From Flavobacterium psychroterrae (lineage in GTDB: Bacteria; Bacteroidota; Bacteroidia; Flavobacteriales; Flavobacteriaceae), in the NCBI RefSeq assembly GCF_018380615.1, contig NZ_JAGYVZ010000025.1, positions 1 through 56,362 of the forward strand: DNA of 56,362 nt. Direction: 5' to 3'. Of this stretch, positions 9,436-17,803 are shown one piece after another. Numbering within the stretch: position 1 is the first letter of the stretch; every line of letters starts with the position of its first letter. The notes under the pieces were generated by a model. It was not told the DNA's origin and searched no databases. It was given only the letters and a program-made list of their open reading frames with translations. The translations under genes were made by a program, and so were the position numbers.

Positions 9436-9443
9436 TATCTTTG
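9436..9443 (+). promoter_or_regulatory. -7 promoter box TATCTTTG
   Basis: The octamer TATCTTTG matches the Bacteroidetes -7 consensus TAnnTTTG and lies 20 nt before the ATG at 9464. It supports that start rather than the longer upstream reading frame that begins at 9329. Confidence 0.55.
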
Positions 9444-9463
9444 CCACAACTAAAAATAAATTT

Positions 9464-10087
9464 ATGACTTTACGTAAGTATTTAACAAGCCGTGTGTTTT
9501 TTGTACAAATCTTGATTGCGGCTGCAATTATTGCAGTTTTGGGTTATTTGTTTATGCATTGGCTGACTTTTACAACTGATCATGGACATGAAATTGCTGT
9601 TCCTAATTTATCTAAATTGACGGAGGAACAGGTTGAAGCAAAATTAGACGATTTAGACTTGGACTATGTGCTTTTGGATAGTGTAGATTACCGAAGTGAA
9701 TTTCCTAAATACAGTGTTGTTGAGCAAGATCCGTTGCCGGGAACGATGGTAAAAGTGGGAAGAAAAATATATATTAAAATTAATGCATCAGGATTTTCAT
9801 CTGTAAAAATTCCTGATTTAATAGAGAAAACGTATCGTGAAGCGGTTCCAACTTTAAAGGCTTTAGGGCTTGAACAGGGAACGATTACTTATATCCCTAA
9901 TCTTGGAAAAGATATGGTTTTAGAGATGCGTTATAAAGGTAGAAACTTAAAAGTAGGAGACCGCGTGCTGAAAGCGTCTAAAATCGATTTGGTTTTAGGT
10001 GACGGAAAAGCAAGTTATGTAGATGAAAGTCAGGCGACAGACAGTACAGCTGCGCCAACTACTGAAACCCCAAAAGATGAACAATAA
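9464..10087 (+). CDS. PASTA-domain membrane protein
   Basis: The reading frame opens at 9329, but ATG 9464 is chosen because it follows a -7 box and puts a transmembrane anchor (about residues 9-30) at the N terminus. The 207-residue product has one transmembrane helix and two to three PASTA repeats (VVEQDPLPGTMVKVG and KIPDLIEKTYREA are typical). PASTA domains bind muropeptides or serve in cell-wall synthesis proteins. Here there is no kinase or transpeptidase domain. The end overlaps the next gene by 11 bases, so the two are probably translationally coupled, a layout conserved in Bacteroidetes as far as I recall. Confidence 0.88.
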   Translation: MTLRKYLTSRVFFVQILIAAAIIAVLGYLFMHWLTFTTDHGHEIAVPNLSKLTEEQVEAKLDDLDLDYVLLDSVDYRSEFPKYSVVEQDPLPGTMVKVGRKIYIKINASGFSSVKIPDLIEKTYREAVPTLKALGLEQGTITYIPNLGKDMVLEMRYKGRNLKVGDRVLKASKIDLVLGDGKASYVDESQATDSTAAPTTETPKDEQ

Positions 10088-11120
10088 TATTGAAAATTTA
10101 GATCTGGAAGACGAATTATACGAACATTTTAGATTTGAAGTCCCTAAAGGTCAGGCGTTTTTGCGTATTGACAAGTATTTAATGAATTTGATTCAAAATG
10201 CGACACGAAATAAAATTCAGAATGCCGCTACTGAAGGAAACATTTTTGTAAATGATATTCCTGTAAAATCAAATTATAAGGTAAAACCACTTGATGTTGT
10301 GACGGTTATGTTAACGCATCCGCCATTTGAAAACCATATTCTGCCGGAAGATCTTCCGATAAATATTGTGTATGAAGATGATGCTTTGTTGTTGATTAAC
10401 AAGGAACCGGGAATGGTTGTTCATCCGGGTCACGGAAATTATACTGGAACTCTGGTAAATGCTTTGGCGCATCATTTTGATAATTTGCCAATGAACAGCA
10501 GCGAACGCCCAGGTTTGGTTCACCGAATTGATAAGGATACGTCCGGACTTTTGGTTGTGGCAAAAACGGAAGCTGCAATGACGCATTTGGCGAAACAATT
10601 TGAAGCTAAAACTTCTGAACGTGAATATATTGCTCTTGTTTGGGGAAATGTTGCCGATGAGGAAGGAACGATCGAAGGAAACCTCGCAAGACACTTAAAA
10701 GACCGTATGCAAATGGCTGTTTTTGCTGATCCTGAAATTGGAAAACCGGCAATTACGCATTATAAAGTATTGGAACGTTTTGGTTATGTTACTTTGATTT
10801 CCTGCAGATTAGAAACGGGAAGAACACACCAGATTCGTGCGCATTTGAAACACATCGGGCATCCGTTATTTAATGACGAGCGTTATGGCGGTCATTTAAT
10901 TTTGAAAGGAACTACGTTTACAAAATACAAACAGTTTATCGAAAATTGTTTTAAAGCTTTACCACGTCAGGCTTTGCATGCTAAAACACTTGGTTTTGTG
11001 CATCCTACAACTGGCGAAATGATGCGTTTTGATACTGAATTACCGCAAGATTTTCAAAATTGTATTGAGAAATGGCGTAATTACGGAAAGACGCATAATA
11101 TGGAAGAGGAAGAGAATTAA
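10077..11120 (+). CDS. RluD-family 23S rRNA pseudouridine synthase
   Basis: The start at 10077 (MNNNIENLDLED) overlaps the end of the PASTA gene; an upstream in-frame ATG at 10023 gives only an unconserved tail. The 347-residue protein has an N-terminal S4 RNA-binding domain (about 30-85) and an RluA/RluD catalytic domain with the signature HRIDKDTSGLLVVAKT, whose Asp is the catalytic residue, followed by GRTHQIRAH. RluD converts uridines in helix 69 of 23S rRNA to pseudouridine. The operon ends at the terminator at 11156-11183. Confidence 0.92.
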   Translation: MNNNIENLDLEDELYEHFRFEVPKGQAFLRIDKYLMNLIQNATRNKIQNAATEGNIFVNDIPVKSNYKVKPLDVVTVMLTHPPFENHILPEDLPINIVYEDDALLLINKEPGMVVHPGHGNYTGTLVNALAHHFDNLPMNSSERPGLVHRIDKDTSGLLVVAKTEAAMTHLAKQFEAKTSEREYIALVWGNVADEEGTIEGNLARHLKDRMQMAVFADPEIGKPAITHYKVLERFGYVTLISCRLETGRTHQIRAHLKHIGHPLFNDERYGGHLILKGTTFTKYKQFIENCFKALPRQALHAKTLGFVHPTTGEMMRFDTELPQDFQNCIEKWRNYGKTHNMEEEEN

Positions 11121-11155
11121 TTAGATAATTTGTCAATTAGATAATTTCTTATAAT

Positions 11156-11183
11156 TAAAAAGCTCCTGTCGGAGCTTTTTTTG
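11156..11183 (+). terminator. Rho-independent terminator
   Basis: The stem AAAAAGCTCC / GGAGCTTTTT has a TGTC loop and runs into a T tract. It ends the PASTA-rluD transcript. Confidence 0.85.
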
Positions 11184-11251
11184 TTTTTACCATTAAGATA
11201 TTAAGCTTTGAACTTATTTTTCTTAATTTCTTAATGGTTTAAAAACTTTTA

Positions 11252-11863
11252 TTAAAGACTTTTAATTGTTAAGTCGGTTATTTTGACTTCGCCGTTTGTG
11301 ATGAAACCTAGTTTTCCCTGTTGGCTTAAGTTGCTTTTTTCAAGGGAACATTCTAACGTGGTTTCGTTATTTACAGAGAAATGTAATTGGTTATTCAGCA
11401 CTTTAATTTTTACCGTGTACCATTTGTTATTTTCTAGTTTCATTGGTTTTTTAAATAGAGTAGGACCGCCACGTTTTTCATATTCGTCACTTCCTTTTTT
11501 GTAAACTCCTCTGCCAATCACGATATTCTGATCAATTTGATAGAGATAAGTTCTAATATATTGTTCTTTTTCGATGTTCAACATAATCTCGAACAAGGAT
11601 TCTTTTGTCATGTTTACTTTAAAATCAATTTCATAATTCTCAGGAAGTTCCTTTTTAGATTCTATGACTGCCCAATGCATTGGGCCGCCAATTCCTTTTA
11701 ATGTATCTTTTTCAAGAAACCATTCTTTTGGATTTGATTTCCATTCTGATTTTAATGTGGCATTTTCGTTTATTTTGTATTCTTTTTTGGTGGTTGAAAT
11801 TGTCCCGCAACACGAAATAAGTATTAGCGGAAACAATAATAATGCGAGATATTTAATTTTCAT
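11252..11863 (-). CDS. Hypothetical lipoprotein with DUF1080-like fold
   Basis: This 203-residue protein has a lipobox LISC at residues 15-18. The mature part is beta-rich, with features seen in laminin-G/DUF1080-like sugar-binding modules (NNKWYTVKIKVLNNQLHFSVN near the C terminus). It is likely a surface or periplasmic lipoprotein. It is followed on the same strand by nothing nearer than the rluD terminator. The fold assignment rests on weak pattern matching. Confidence 0.65.
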   Translation of the reverse strand: MKIKYLALLLFPLILISCCGTISTTKKEYKINENATLKSEWKSNPKEWFLEKDTLKGIGGPMHWAVIESKKELPENYEIDFKVNMTKESLFEIMLNIEKEQYIRTYLYQIDQNIVIGRGVYKKGSDEYEKRGGPTLFKKPMKLENNKWYTVKIKVLNNQLHFSVNNETTLECSLEKSNLSQQGKLGFITNGEVKITDLTIKSL

Positions 11864-11873
11864 TTTTATGTTT

Positions 11874-13115
11874 TTAATTTAACTCCGAATGGTATTTTAT
11901 TTTACCAATTGATCCTGTTGCAGTTGGCAAAAGTTCAAAAACCGAAGTAGGAGCAAGACCATTTTCCATGCGATGTGACACATATAAAATAGTAACATTT
12001 GTTTCTTGTTTGATGGTATTGATTAGCTGAATGACCAAATCGACATTTTCATCGTCTAAACCTTCTACAGGTTCATCTAAAATCAATAATGGAGGATGTT
12101 TTAAAACGGCACGAACAATTAGTGCAACTCTTTGCTGACCAATAGAAAGATCGATAAAACGTTTTTTACGCAAATGGCTCATTTCAATTACTTCAAGCCA
12201 TTGTGCAACAGTTTGTTTTTGTAAAGTTGTAGGTTAAATATATAAACCTATAGAATCGAAAAATCCTGACAGAATCATTTCTTCTAAAGTATGCCCTTTT
12301 TGAAATAAGTCAGTCATGGAAGTCGCGAAAATTCCAATTTGCTTTTTAATATCCCAAACGCTTTCACCGGTTCCTTTTTTTCTTCCGAATAAATGTAAAT
12401 CCTGTCCGAAACCTTTTGGATTATCTCCTGTAATCAAAGATAGGATTGTACTTTTTCCGGAACCATTTGGACCAATTAACTGCCAGAATTCGCCTTGCTT
12501 AATTGTCCAGGAAATAGTATCAACAATTTTGCGATCATCGTAGCTTACCGAAACATTTTCCATTTTGATTAATACACTTTCGTGGAAGGAATGTAGTTCA
12601 ACCGCTTTTGGAATTGCCGATGTATTTAAGGTTTTAAAATGACTTTCGGTTTTTGAAATAGGATGTAATTCAAATGTATTGTCTTTTATTTGCGCTTTGT
12701 TTGGAACAAAATGAAGCACATCTGTAACACGATTTACGATCTGGATAATGGCAATTTCATCTGTTAAATCTTTTAAAGATTCGGCTAAAATTACACGCGA
12801 AGCCTGATCTAAATGATCAAACGGATTATCGAAAATAATGAAATCAGGTTTTTGATTAATGCAGTATTTCAGAAATTCTTTTTTGCGTTCGCCGGACGAA
12901 AAAGTTCTCAATTGTCTGTGTGATTCCGGTGATGCTTCTACAATATCGTATTGGTATTCTTTTTTGATGAATTTCTCAATTGCAATGTCTGAAAACAGAA
13001 TTCCTTTCTGGTTATTAAAAACGGCTAATTCTCCTTTGGCTTCGCCGGAAATTAAAGTTTGTATAAAAGCTTTTTTATTTACCTGATTCGATAAAAGTAT
13101 ATCCCAATGCTGCAT
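11874..13115 (-). pseudogene. Twin-domain ABC ATPase (ModF/PhrA type) with an in-frame stop
   Basis: The gene reads as one 413-codon frame interrupted by a TAA at 12234-12236. Before the stop lie a degenerate first ATPase domain (signature FSSGERKK, Walker B altered to IIFDNPFDHLD) and the start of the second with Walker A GPNGSGKST. After 17 more in-frame codons comes the rest: LSIGQQR signature, LLILDEPVEGLD Walker B and a YVSHR switch histidine. The stop falls in SIGLYI*PTTLQK and a single substitution (for example AAA to TAA) explains it. As written, translation would yield a product with no usable second ATP site. It could be real decay or a base error. Confidence 0.8.
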
Positions 13116-13138
13116 TTTAAGGTATTTTTAGTTTTGAA

Positions 13139-13208
13139 TTTTTTCTGCCACAGATTAAAAGATTAAAAAGGATTAATCATTCTAATCTGTGAAATCTGTG
13201 GCAAAAAA
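13139..13208. repeat. Intergenic inverted repeat
   Basis: Arms at 13139-13155 (TCTGCCACAGATT) and 13193-13208 (AATCTGTGGCAAAAAA) flank an AT-rich loop. It is similar in layout to the repeat at 14536-14613. Confidence 0.6.
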
Positions 13209-13248
13209 GTATTTTAAGCAGACATATCTTTGAGGTATGTTTTGCTGT

Positions 13249-14094
13249 TTATTTGGTTTCTTTTGTTGCCATTTCGCGATCATTTCTCGACCATTCGCTC
13301 CAGGATCCTACATATAATTTAGGAATAGGAATTCCGGCGTAATCCATCGCTAATAAAGTATGGCAGGCGGTAACTCCGGAACCGCAATGCACGATTATAT
13401 TTTGTGGTTTTTTATCACCTAAAACTTCAGAATATTTTTTAGCTAAAACTTCTGCTGATTTGAAAAATCCATCTTCATCTAAATTTTCGCTAAACGGAAC
13501 ATTTATTGCGCCCGGAATATGTCCGGCAATTAAATCCAGAGGTTCTGTCAAACCATCAAACCGATTTTTATCTCTAACATCAATCACAATATTTTGGTCA
13601 TTATTTCGGGCTTTTTCTACTTCATCTATATGTGCCTGAGATAATTTCCATTCTGATATTGGATAATTTTCTGTTGGTTCAAAATCTTCAATTTTTGAAC
13701 TTACAGGAAAACCAATTTTTATTGCAGCTTGCAAACCTCCATTTAAAACCTGAACTTTTTCGTGACCAACGGCACGCAACATCCACCAAAATCGTGCAGC
13801 TGCATTTGATCCGTTTTTGTCGTCGTAAATTATAACGTGACTTGAAGGTGAAATCCCGAGGTTTGAAAGTACATTAGAAAATTTCTTGAATGCTGGCAAA
13901 GGATGTCTTCCTCCGCTTGACGGATCATTTTCTACTGCTGCTAAATCCCGATTTAAATCGACATAACGGGCACTTTTTAAATGTTCGTTTTGATAATTTT
14001 CTTCAGAATTAATTCCTGCTCTGGCATCCACTAAAATAATTTCAGACGAATCTTTTAATTTTAGTAAATCTTCAGGGTTTATAATTGGTTCCAT
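13249..14094 (-). CDS. sseA: 3-mercaptopyruvate/thiosulfate sulfurtransferase
   Basis: This 281-residue protein has two rhodanese domains (about 1-130 and 150-275). The second carries the active-site loop CGSGVTA with C237. That loop is typical of mercaptopyruvate sulfurtransferases, while thiosulfate enzymes carry CRxGx[RT]. It moves sulfane sulfur from 3-mercaptopyruvate to thiols or cyanide in the cytoplasm. It is transcribed with, or just after, the DUF1398 gene 28 bp upstream on the same strand. The family call is strong; the substrate preference is from the loop motif. Confidence 0.9.
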   Translation of the reverse strand: MEPIINPEDLLKLKDSSEIILVDARAGINSEENYQNEHLKSARYVDLNRDLAAVENDPSSGGRHPLPAFKKFSNVLSNLGISPSSHVIIYDDKNGSNAAARFWWMLRAVGHEKVQVLNGGLQAAIKIGFPVSSKIEDFEPTENYPISEWKLSQAHIDEVEKARNNDQNIVIDVRDKNRFDGLTEPLDLIAGHIPGAINVPFSENLDEDGFFKSAEVLAKKYSEVLGDKKPQNIIVHCGSGVTACHTLLAMDYAGIPIPKLYVGSWSEWSRNDREMATKETK

Positions 14095-14122
14095 TATAGT
14101 GTAATTGAATTGTTTTGAGAAA

Positions 14123-14512
14123 TTAACCCGGAATTTTCTCGATCAATATTTCGTTATTTGCTTTGTCGAAATAGGTACAAGTCATTTCAAGAATATCAAT
14201 ACGCCATTTTGCAATTCCGGATTGTGCGGCATGATTGCAAAACGTTAAATAATCAGTTTGACCGTCCTGATGCATTACTAAAAATTCGATAAAACGTTCT
14301 TTATTAGCGACTGGCGCAATCTGAATTTCAGGATATTTTTCGTCTGATGAAACCGTGTAACCATTTACGCCGTAATATTCTACATTTCCATTATTGACAA
14401 ATGTGTCATATCCTTTTACGCCCAGAATTATAAGGTCTTGTATATAATTTGGAAAATCTGCACCGCTTTGTACTTTCGCATGTGCTTCTTTTATTTGTTC
14501 GATTGTAAACAT
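14123..14512 (-). CDS. DUF1398 family protein
   Basis: This 129-residue cytoplasmic protein matches the DUF1398 (YbcV-like) pattern, with MFTIEQIKEAHAKVQSGADFP at the start and a central YYGVNGYTV segment. Members have no known function despite an old phage-envelope label. It lies 28 bp upstream of the sulfurtransferase gene and may share its transcript. Confidence 0.8.
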   Translation of the reverse strand: MFTIEQIKEAHAKVQSGADFPNYIQDLIILGVKGYDTFVNNGNVEYYGVNGYTVSSDEKYPEIQIAPVANKERFIEFLVMHQDGQTDYLTFCNHAAQSGIAKWRIDILEMTCTYFDKANNEILIEKIPG

Positions 14513-14535
14513 GTGTTTTAGTTTTTAAGTTAAAG

Positions 14536-14613
14536 TTTGCCACGAATTTCACGAATTATAACATTATACAAATAAAAATTCGCGTTAATTCGTGAAATTA
14601 GTGGCTAAAAAAA
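14536..14613. repeat. Intergenic inverted repeat, GCCACGAATTTCAC type
   Basis: The left arm at 14536-14558 (GCCACGAATTTCACGAATTA) and right arm at 14586-14613 (TAATTCGTGAAATTAGTGGC) form a long imperfect stem. The GCCACGAATTTCAC core recurs as a single arm at about 9017. It lies between two minus-strand genes and could end the hydrolase transcript. Confidence 0.65.
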
Positions 14614-14614
14614 A

Positions 14615-15607
14615 TTATTGTTTTAAAAATACGATTAATGGTTTTATAAACTGGTCAAAAGATTCTATATGCGGTAAATGTCCGGTGTTAGGAACTTCGA
14701 CTAATTTTGAATTCGGGATTGTCTTTTGAGTTTTTTTGCCTAGTTCGAGATAGTTACCCATTGTTTTTCTAACTTCTTCAGATACCAGAGGTTTTCCTAT
14801 TGCGGTTTTATCTCTTGTTCCGATGATTAAAAGCGTTGGACTCTTGATGTTTTTGAATTCGTATAAAACAGGCTGTGTGAAAATCATGTCATACATCAAA
14901 GCCGAATTCCAGGCTACTTTTGCATAATCCGGAGCTGTTGTCCAGCCTGCACCAAGTTCAGCCCATTTTTGAAAATCGGCGTTCCATTTTCCATCATAAT
15001 AATTCGCCATTTGGTAGCTTTTTATGTTCTGATAATTTTGCTTTAATTCAGATTCGTACCACCAATCTACGGGTTTATAAGGCACAACAAGTTTCCAGTC
15101 TTCTAAACCAATTGGGTTTTCAAGAACCAGTTTTTCGGTAGTTTCAGGATACATCAAGGCAAATCTTGTCGCTAACATTCCGCCCATAGAATGCCCTAGA
15201 ATGGTTGTTTTTTGAATTCCTAAATGGTCGAGTAATTTTTTAGTATTTTCTGCTAATTGCTGAAAAGTATATTGGAAATTATCCGGTTTAGATGATTTTC
15301 CAAAACCTATCTGATCCGGAACAATTACTCTGAAACCTTCTTTGGTCAATGCTTTAATTGTAGTTTCCCAATAAGCGCCATTGAAATTTTTACCATGCAG
15401 TAAAACGATATTTTTGTTGTTATAATTATCCGGTTTAATATCCATATACGCCATTTTAAGATATTGGCGCTGATTGCTCAATTCTAGAAACTGAACGGGA
15501 AACGGATATTCATAATTGGTTAAATTAATATCCAGCGCTTTTACATTTTCCTGCTGCGAAAAGCAAAAAAACGGAAGCAGTAAAAGAATAAGTTTTATAT
15601 TTTTCAT
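14615..15607 (-). CDS. Secreted alpha/beta hydrolase
   Basis: This 330-residue protein has a signal peptide (about 1-18) and a full alpha/beta-hydrolase core: oxyanion region LLHGKNFNG near 70, nucleophile S140 in GHSMGG, acid after the GTRDKTA loop, and histidine in NTGHLPHIE near 310. It is predicted to be periplasmic and to hydrolyse an ester, lactone or similar bond; the substrate cannot be read from the sequence. It is transcribed alone. Confidence 0.86.
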   Translation of the reverse strand: MKNIKLILLLLPFFCFSQQENVKALDINLTNYEYPFPVQFLELSNQRQYLKMAYMDIKPDNYNNKNIVLLHGKNFNGAYWETTIKALTKEGFRVIVPDQIGFGKSSKPDNFQYTFQQLAENTKKLLDHLGIQKTTILGHSMGGMLATRFALMYPETTEKLVLENPIGLEDWKLVVPYKPVDWWYESELKQNYQNIKSYQMANYYDGKWNADFQKWAELGAGWTTAPDYAKVAWNSALMYDMIFTQPVLYEFKNIKSPTLLIIGTRDKTAIGKPLVSEEVRKTMGNYLELGKKTQKTIPNSKLVEVPNTGHLPHIESFDQFIKPLIVFLKQ

Positions 15608-15710
15608 TTTTTGAATGTATTTCGTTTTTCGAGTATTTATAAAATTAAAGTTAACGATTTTAAAATCAAAAAATAAAATCTTAAAATTATCAGAAAATAT
15701 CTACTGGGAA

Positions 15711-16553
15711 TTATGCCATTACGGCTATAATATTCAAAGCAATTTCAGCTAATTTTCTATCTCCTGAAATTTCAACTTTTTCTTTAGCTTCAGCCGGAGC
15801 CATTCCTTTTGAGAATAATAGCCACGCATCAATTGGATCAATTTTAATAGTTGCAGTTGGTTTAATATCAGATTGTTCAAAGAATCGCCAATGATCTTCT
15901 TCTTTAATGATATTCCATTGACCGCCAATTTCAGTATTTACAATTAGCGTAACAATGGTCCCTTTTTCTGCTTCTGTATCTTTATAAGTATGTGGTAATG
16001 CATACATAAATGTACTGATGAAAGGATGAAATAACTCTTTTGTTAAAAGCGCTTGTTTACCCACGGCATTCCTAATTTGCTGTTGATGAAGGAATTTTTC
16101 AGTGTATTCCCTTGCGGTATGAAACCAGTTTAACGACGTTTCTTCACCAGCCCATGCAACTGAAAATAAAGCATTTTCTAAAGGATTTAATGTTTGTAAA
16201 TGGTCTGAATATTGCTTTCCTGTAGTTTCTAATAACTGTGTCAAAACAATAGGACTAAGTCGTTTTGTTGCATTTGTCCATGTCATATTAAGCTGATTTA
16301 AAAAAGCAACTAAATCTTCGTAGGAATTTATATTTTCAGGTTTTTCTCCAAAATAATGATCTTTGGATATCGACAAACCTCTTAAATTTCCGTCGAGTAA
16401 ATGGGAAGCAATGTCTTTTACGGTCCATTTTCTGGCAACAGTTTGCATATTCCATTCTTCCTCAGTTAATGATTTTAAAAGTTCGATTAACAATTTATCT
16501 AATATCGCAAAAAGATGTAAAGTTTTAATAGGTACAATTTGCAAAGCTGCCAT
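15711..16553 (-). CDS. Maleylpyruvate isomerase/DinB-like metal-binding protein
   Basis: This 280-residue protein shows the mycothiol-dependent maleylpyruvate isomerase N-terminal (DinB-like four-helix) pattern, including RKWTVKDIASHLLDGNLR, whose histidine would bind metal. The C-terminal ~90 residues look like the SCP-like domain often found in this family. In flavobacteria, which do not make mycothiol, the partner thiol is unknown. It lies 7 bp downstream of the end of the MscS gene region on the same strand, suggesting co-transcription. Confidence 0.75.
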   Translation of the reverse strand: MAALQIVPIKTLHLFAILDKLLIELLKSLTEEEWNMQTVARKWTVKDIASHLLDGNLRGLSISKDHYFGEKPENINSYEDLVAFLNQLNMTWTNATKRLSPIVLTQLLETTGKQYSDHLQTLNPLENALFSVAWAGEETSLNWFHTAREYTEKFLHQQQIRNAVGKQALLTKELFHPFISTFMYALPHTYKDTEAEKGTIVTLIVNTEIGGQWNIIKEEDHWRFFEQSDIKPTATIKIDPIDAWLLFSKGMAPAEAKEKVEISGDRKLAEIALNIIAVMA

Positions 16554-16560
16554 AACAGAA

Positions 16561-17421
16561 TTATTTTTTAGAAATGTTTGTGTCGTTATTTTTTATAGTC
16601 ACGACTTGTTGCGGATACGGAATATCGATCTTGTTTTCGTCAAAACGTTTTTTGATACTTTGTAATAAATCACAATACATTACAAATCCATCTGTAGAAT
16701 TTTTTGCCCAGGCCCAGGCTTTCAATGTTACGCTTGAATCTGCGAGTGCAACAACACGAGCGATTACTAAAGGCGTTTTTTGCTTTTTATTTTCGGCAGT
16801 TCTGGTGTCAATAAAAAACGGATGTTTGGCAACTTCATCTTTCATGATTTCTAATGCATTTTCGACATTAGATTCATAACCAATTCCAATTTCAATTATT
16901 TTACAGCATTTTGTATCGTGCATATTCGTATTCACAATAATCTGATTGCTAATAACCGAATTTGGAATTATGATTCGGTTATTTTCAGCATCTTTTAGAA
17001 CCACTTGTCTTAAATTGATATCTTCAACTGTGCCAACAAAATTGTTGATGGTGATTTTATCATTGATTCTGAAAGGTTTGAAAATTACCAGAAAAATTCC
17101 GCTTACAATATTGCTTAAGGCTTGTTGAGAAGCCAAACCCGCCACTAACGAAATAACTCCGGCTCCGGCTAAAAACGAATGTCCAATGATTTTAAATTCA
17201 GGAATTTGAATCAAAGCAAAGGCAAATCCTAAAATATAAATTACGGTTATGATTAAGTGTTTTAAAAATCTAAAACCCGTGGCGTCATATTCCTTATTAC
17301 TTAATTTCCTGTACAAAAAATAACGCAATACTTTATCTGTAATGGCGCCTAAAACTACAGTAATAACCGCTATTATGGCAATGAAAATCCCAATTCTAAA
17401 GTCTTTAATGTAATCAATCAT
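16561..17421 (-). CDS. Small mechanosensitive channel (MscS family)
   Basis: This 286-residue inner-membrane protein has three transmembrane helices in the first ~125 residues, the pore helix with the small-residue pattern GAGVISLVAGLASQQALSN, and the MscS beta domain starting NFVGTVEDINLRQV. It would open on membrane tension to release solutes during hypo-osmotic shock. The length is that of E. coli MscS. It is the promoter-proximal gene of a likely two-gene unit with the DinB-like gene. Confidence 0.92.
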   Translation of the reverse strand: MIDYIKDFRIGIFIAIIAVITVVLGAITDKVLRYFLYRKLSNKEYDATGFRFLKHLIITVIYILGFAFALIQIPEFKIIGHSFLAGAGVISLVAGLASQQALSNIVSGIFLVIFKPFRINDKITINNFVGTVEDINLRQVVLKDAENNRIIIPNSVISNQIIVNTNMHDTKCCKIIEIGIGYESNVENALEIMKDEVAKHPFFIDTRTAENKKQKTPLVIARVVALADSSVTLKAWAWAKNSTDGFVMYCDLLQSIKKRFDENKIDIPYPQQVVTIKNNDTNISKK

Positions 17422-17803
17422 ACGTTTTAATTTTTAAGAAAAAATCCGAAAATAGCTATTATAATTTTGGATTAGTAATTTATATGAAATGACTCTTTGA
17501 TTTATAATCTATTTCAAAGTTGGAAAAGCTAATTTACGAAGTTTAGCTGTTTCTAGGATTTATAATTGTTACAATCAGTAAATTATTATGTAATAAGATT
17601 TTTTGTTACAATCTTTAAAGTAAAGTATGCAAAAAGACATATTCTCTGATTTTAAATTGATTTGAGTATTTAATGATTCAGTTTCATTGTGGAATGTTTA
17701 ACGTGTTGATATTTAGAATTGTAAATCAGGATAGGACAGGACGGTCTCTTTTGGGCTTATGGCTAATTTGGTTATAACTATTTAACCATTATAACCGTTT
17801 ACT
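17422..17803. other. Intergenic region upstream of the lyase
   Basis: No gene is seen in this AT-rich region. Just before the lyase start, 17769-17796 holds an inverted repeat (GGTTATAA / TTATAACC, 11-nt loop) that could be an operator or a 5' UTR hairpin. Confidence 0.45.

Larger units (their letters stand above)
8960..9463. other. Repeat-dense intergenic region
   Basis: No gene is seen. It holds, in order, one arm of the GCCACGAATTTCAC repeat (about 9017-9046), a palindromic repeat at 9110-9196 (TGTCATTTCGACGAAGGAG arm and its imperfect complement), the structured element at 9215-9315, and a perfect small hairpin at 9351-9375 (TCATCCTTGA / CTCAGGATGA). Such repeats are frequent in flavobacterial genomes. 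Confidence 0.6.

Noticed and set aside
9329..9463. Upstream extension of the PASTA gene
   Set aside because: It passes through a hairpin repeat and a -7 promoter box and would place 45 polar residues before the membrane anchor.
10311..10694. 127-codon minus-strand ORF inside the pseudouridine synthase gene
   Set aside because: Antisense to a strongly conserved enzyme; no promoter and no recognisable domain.
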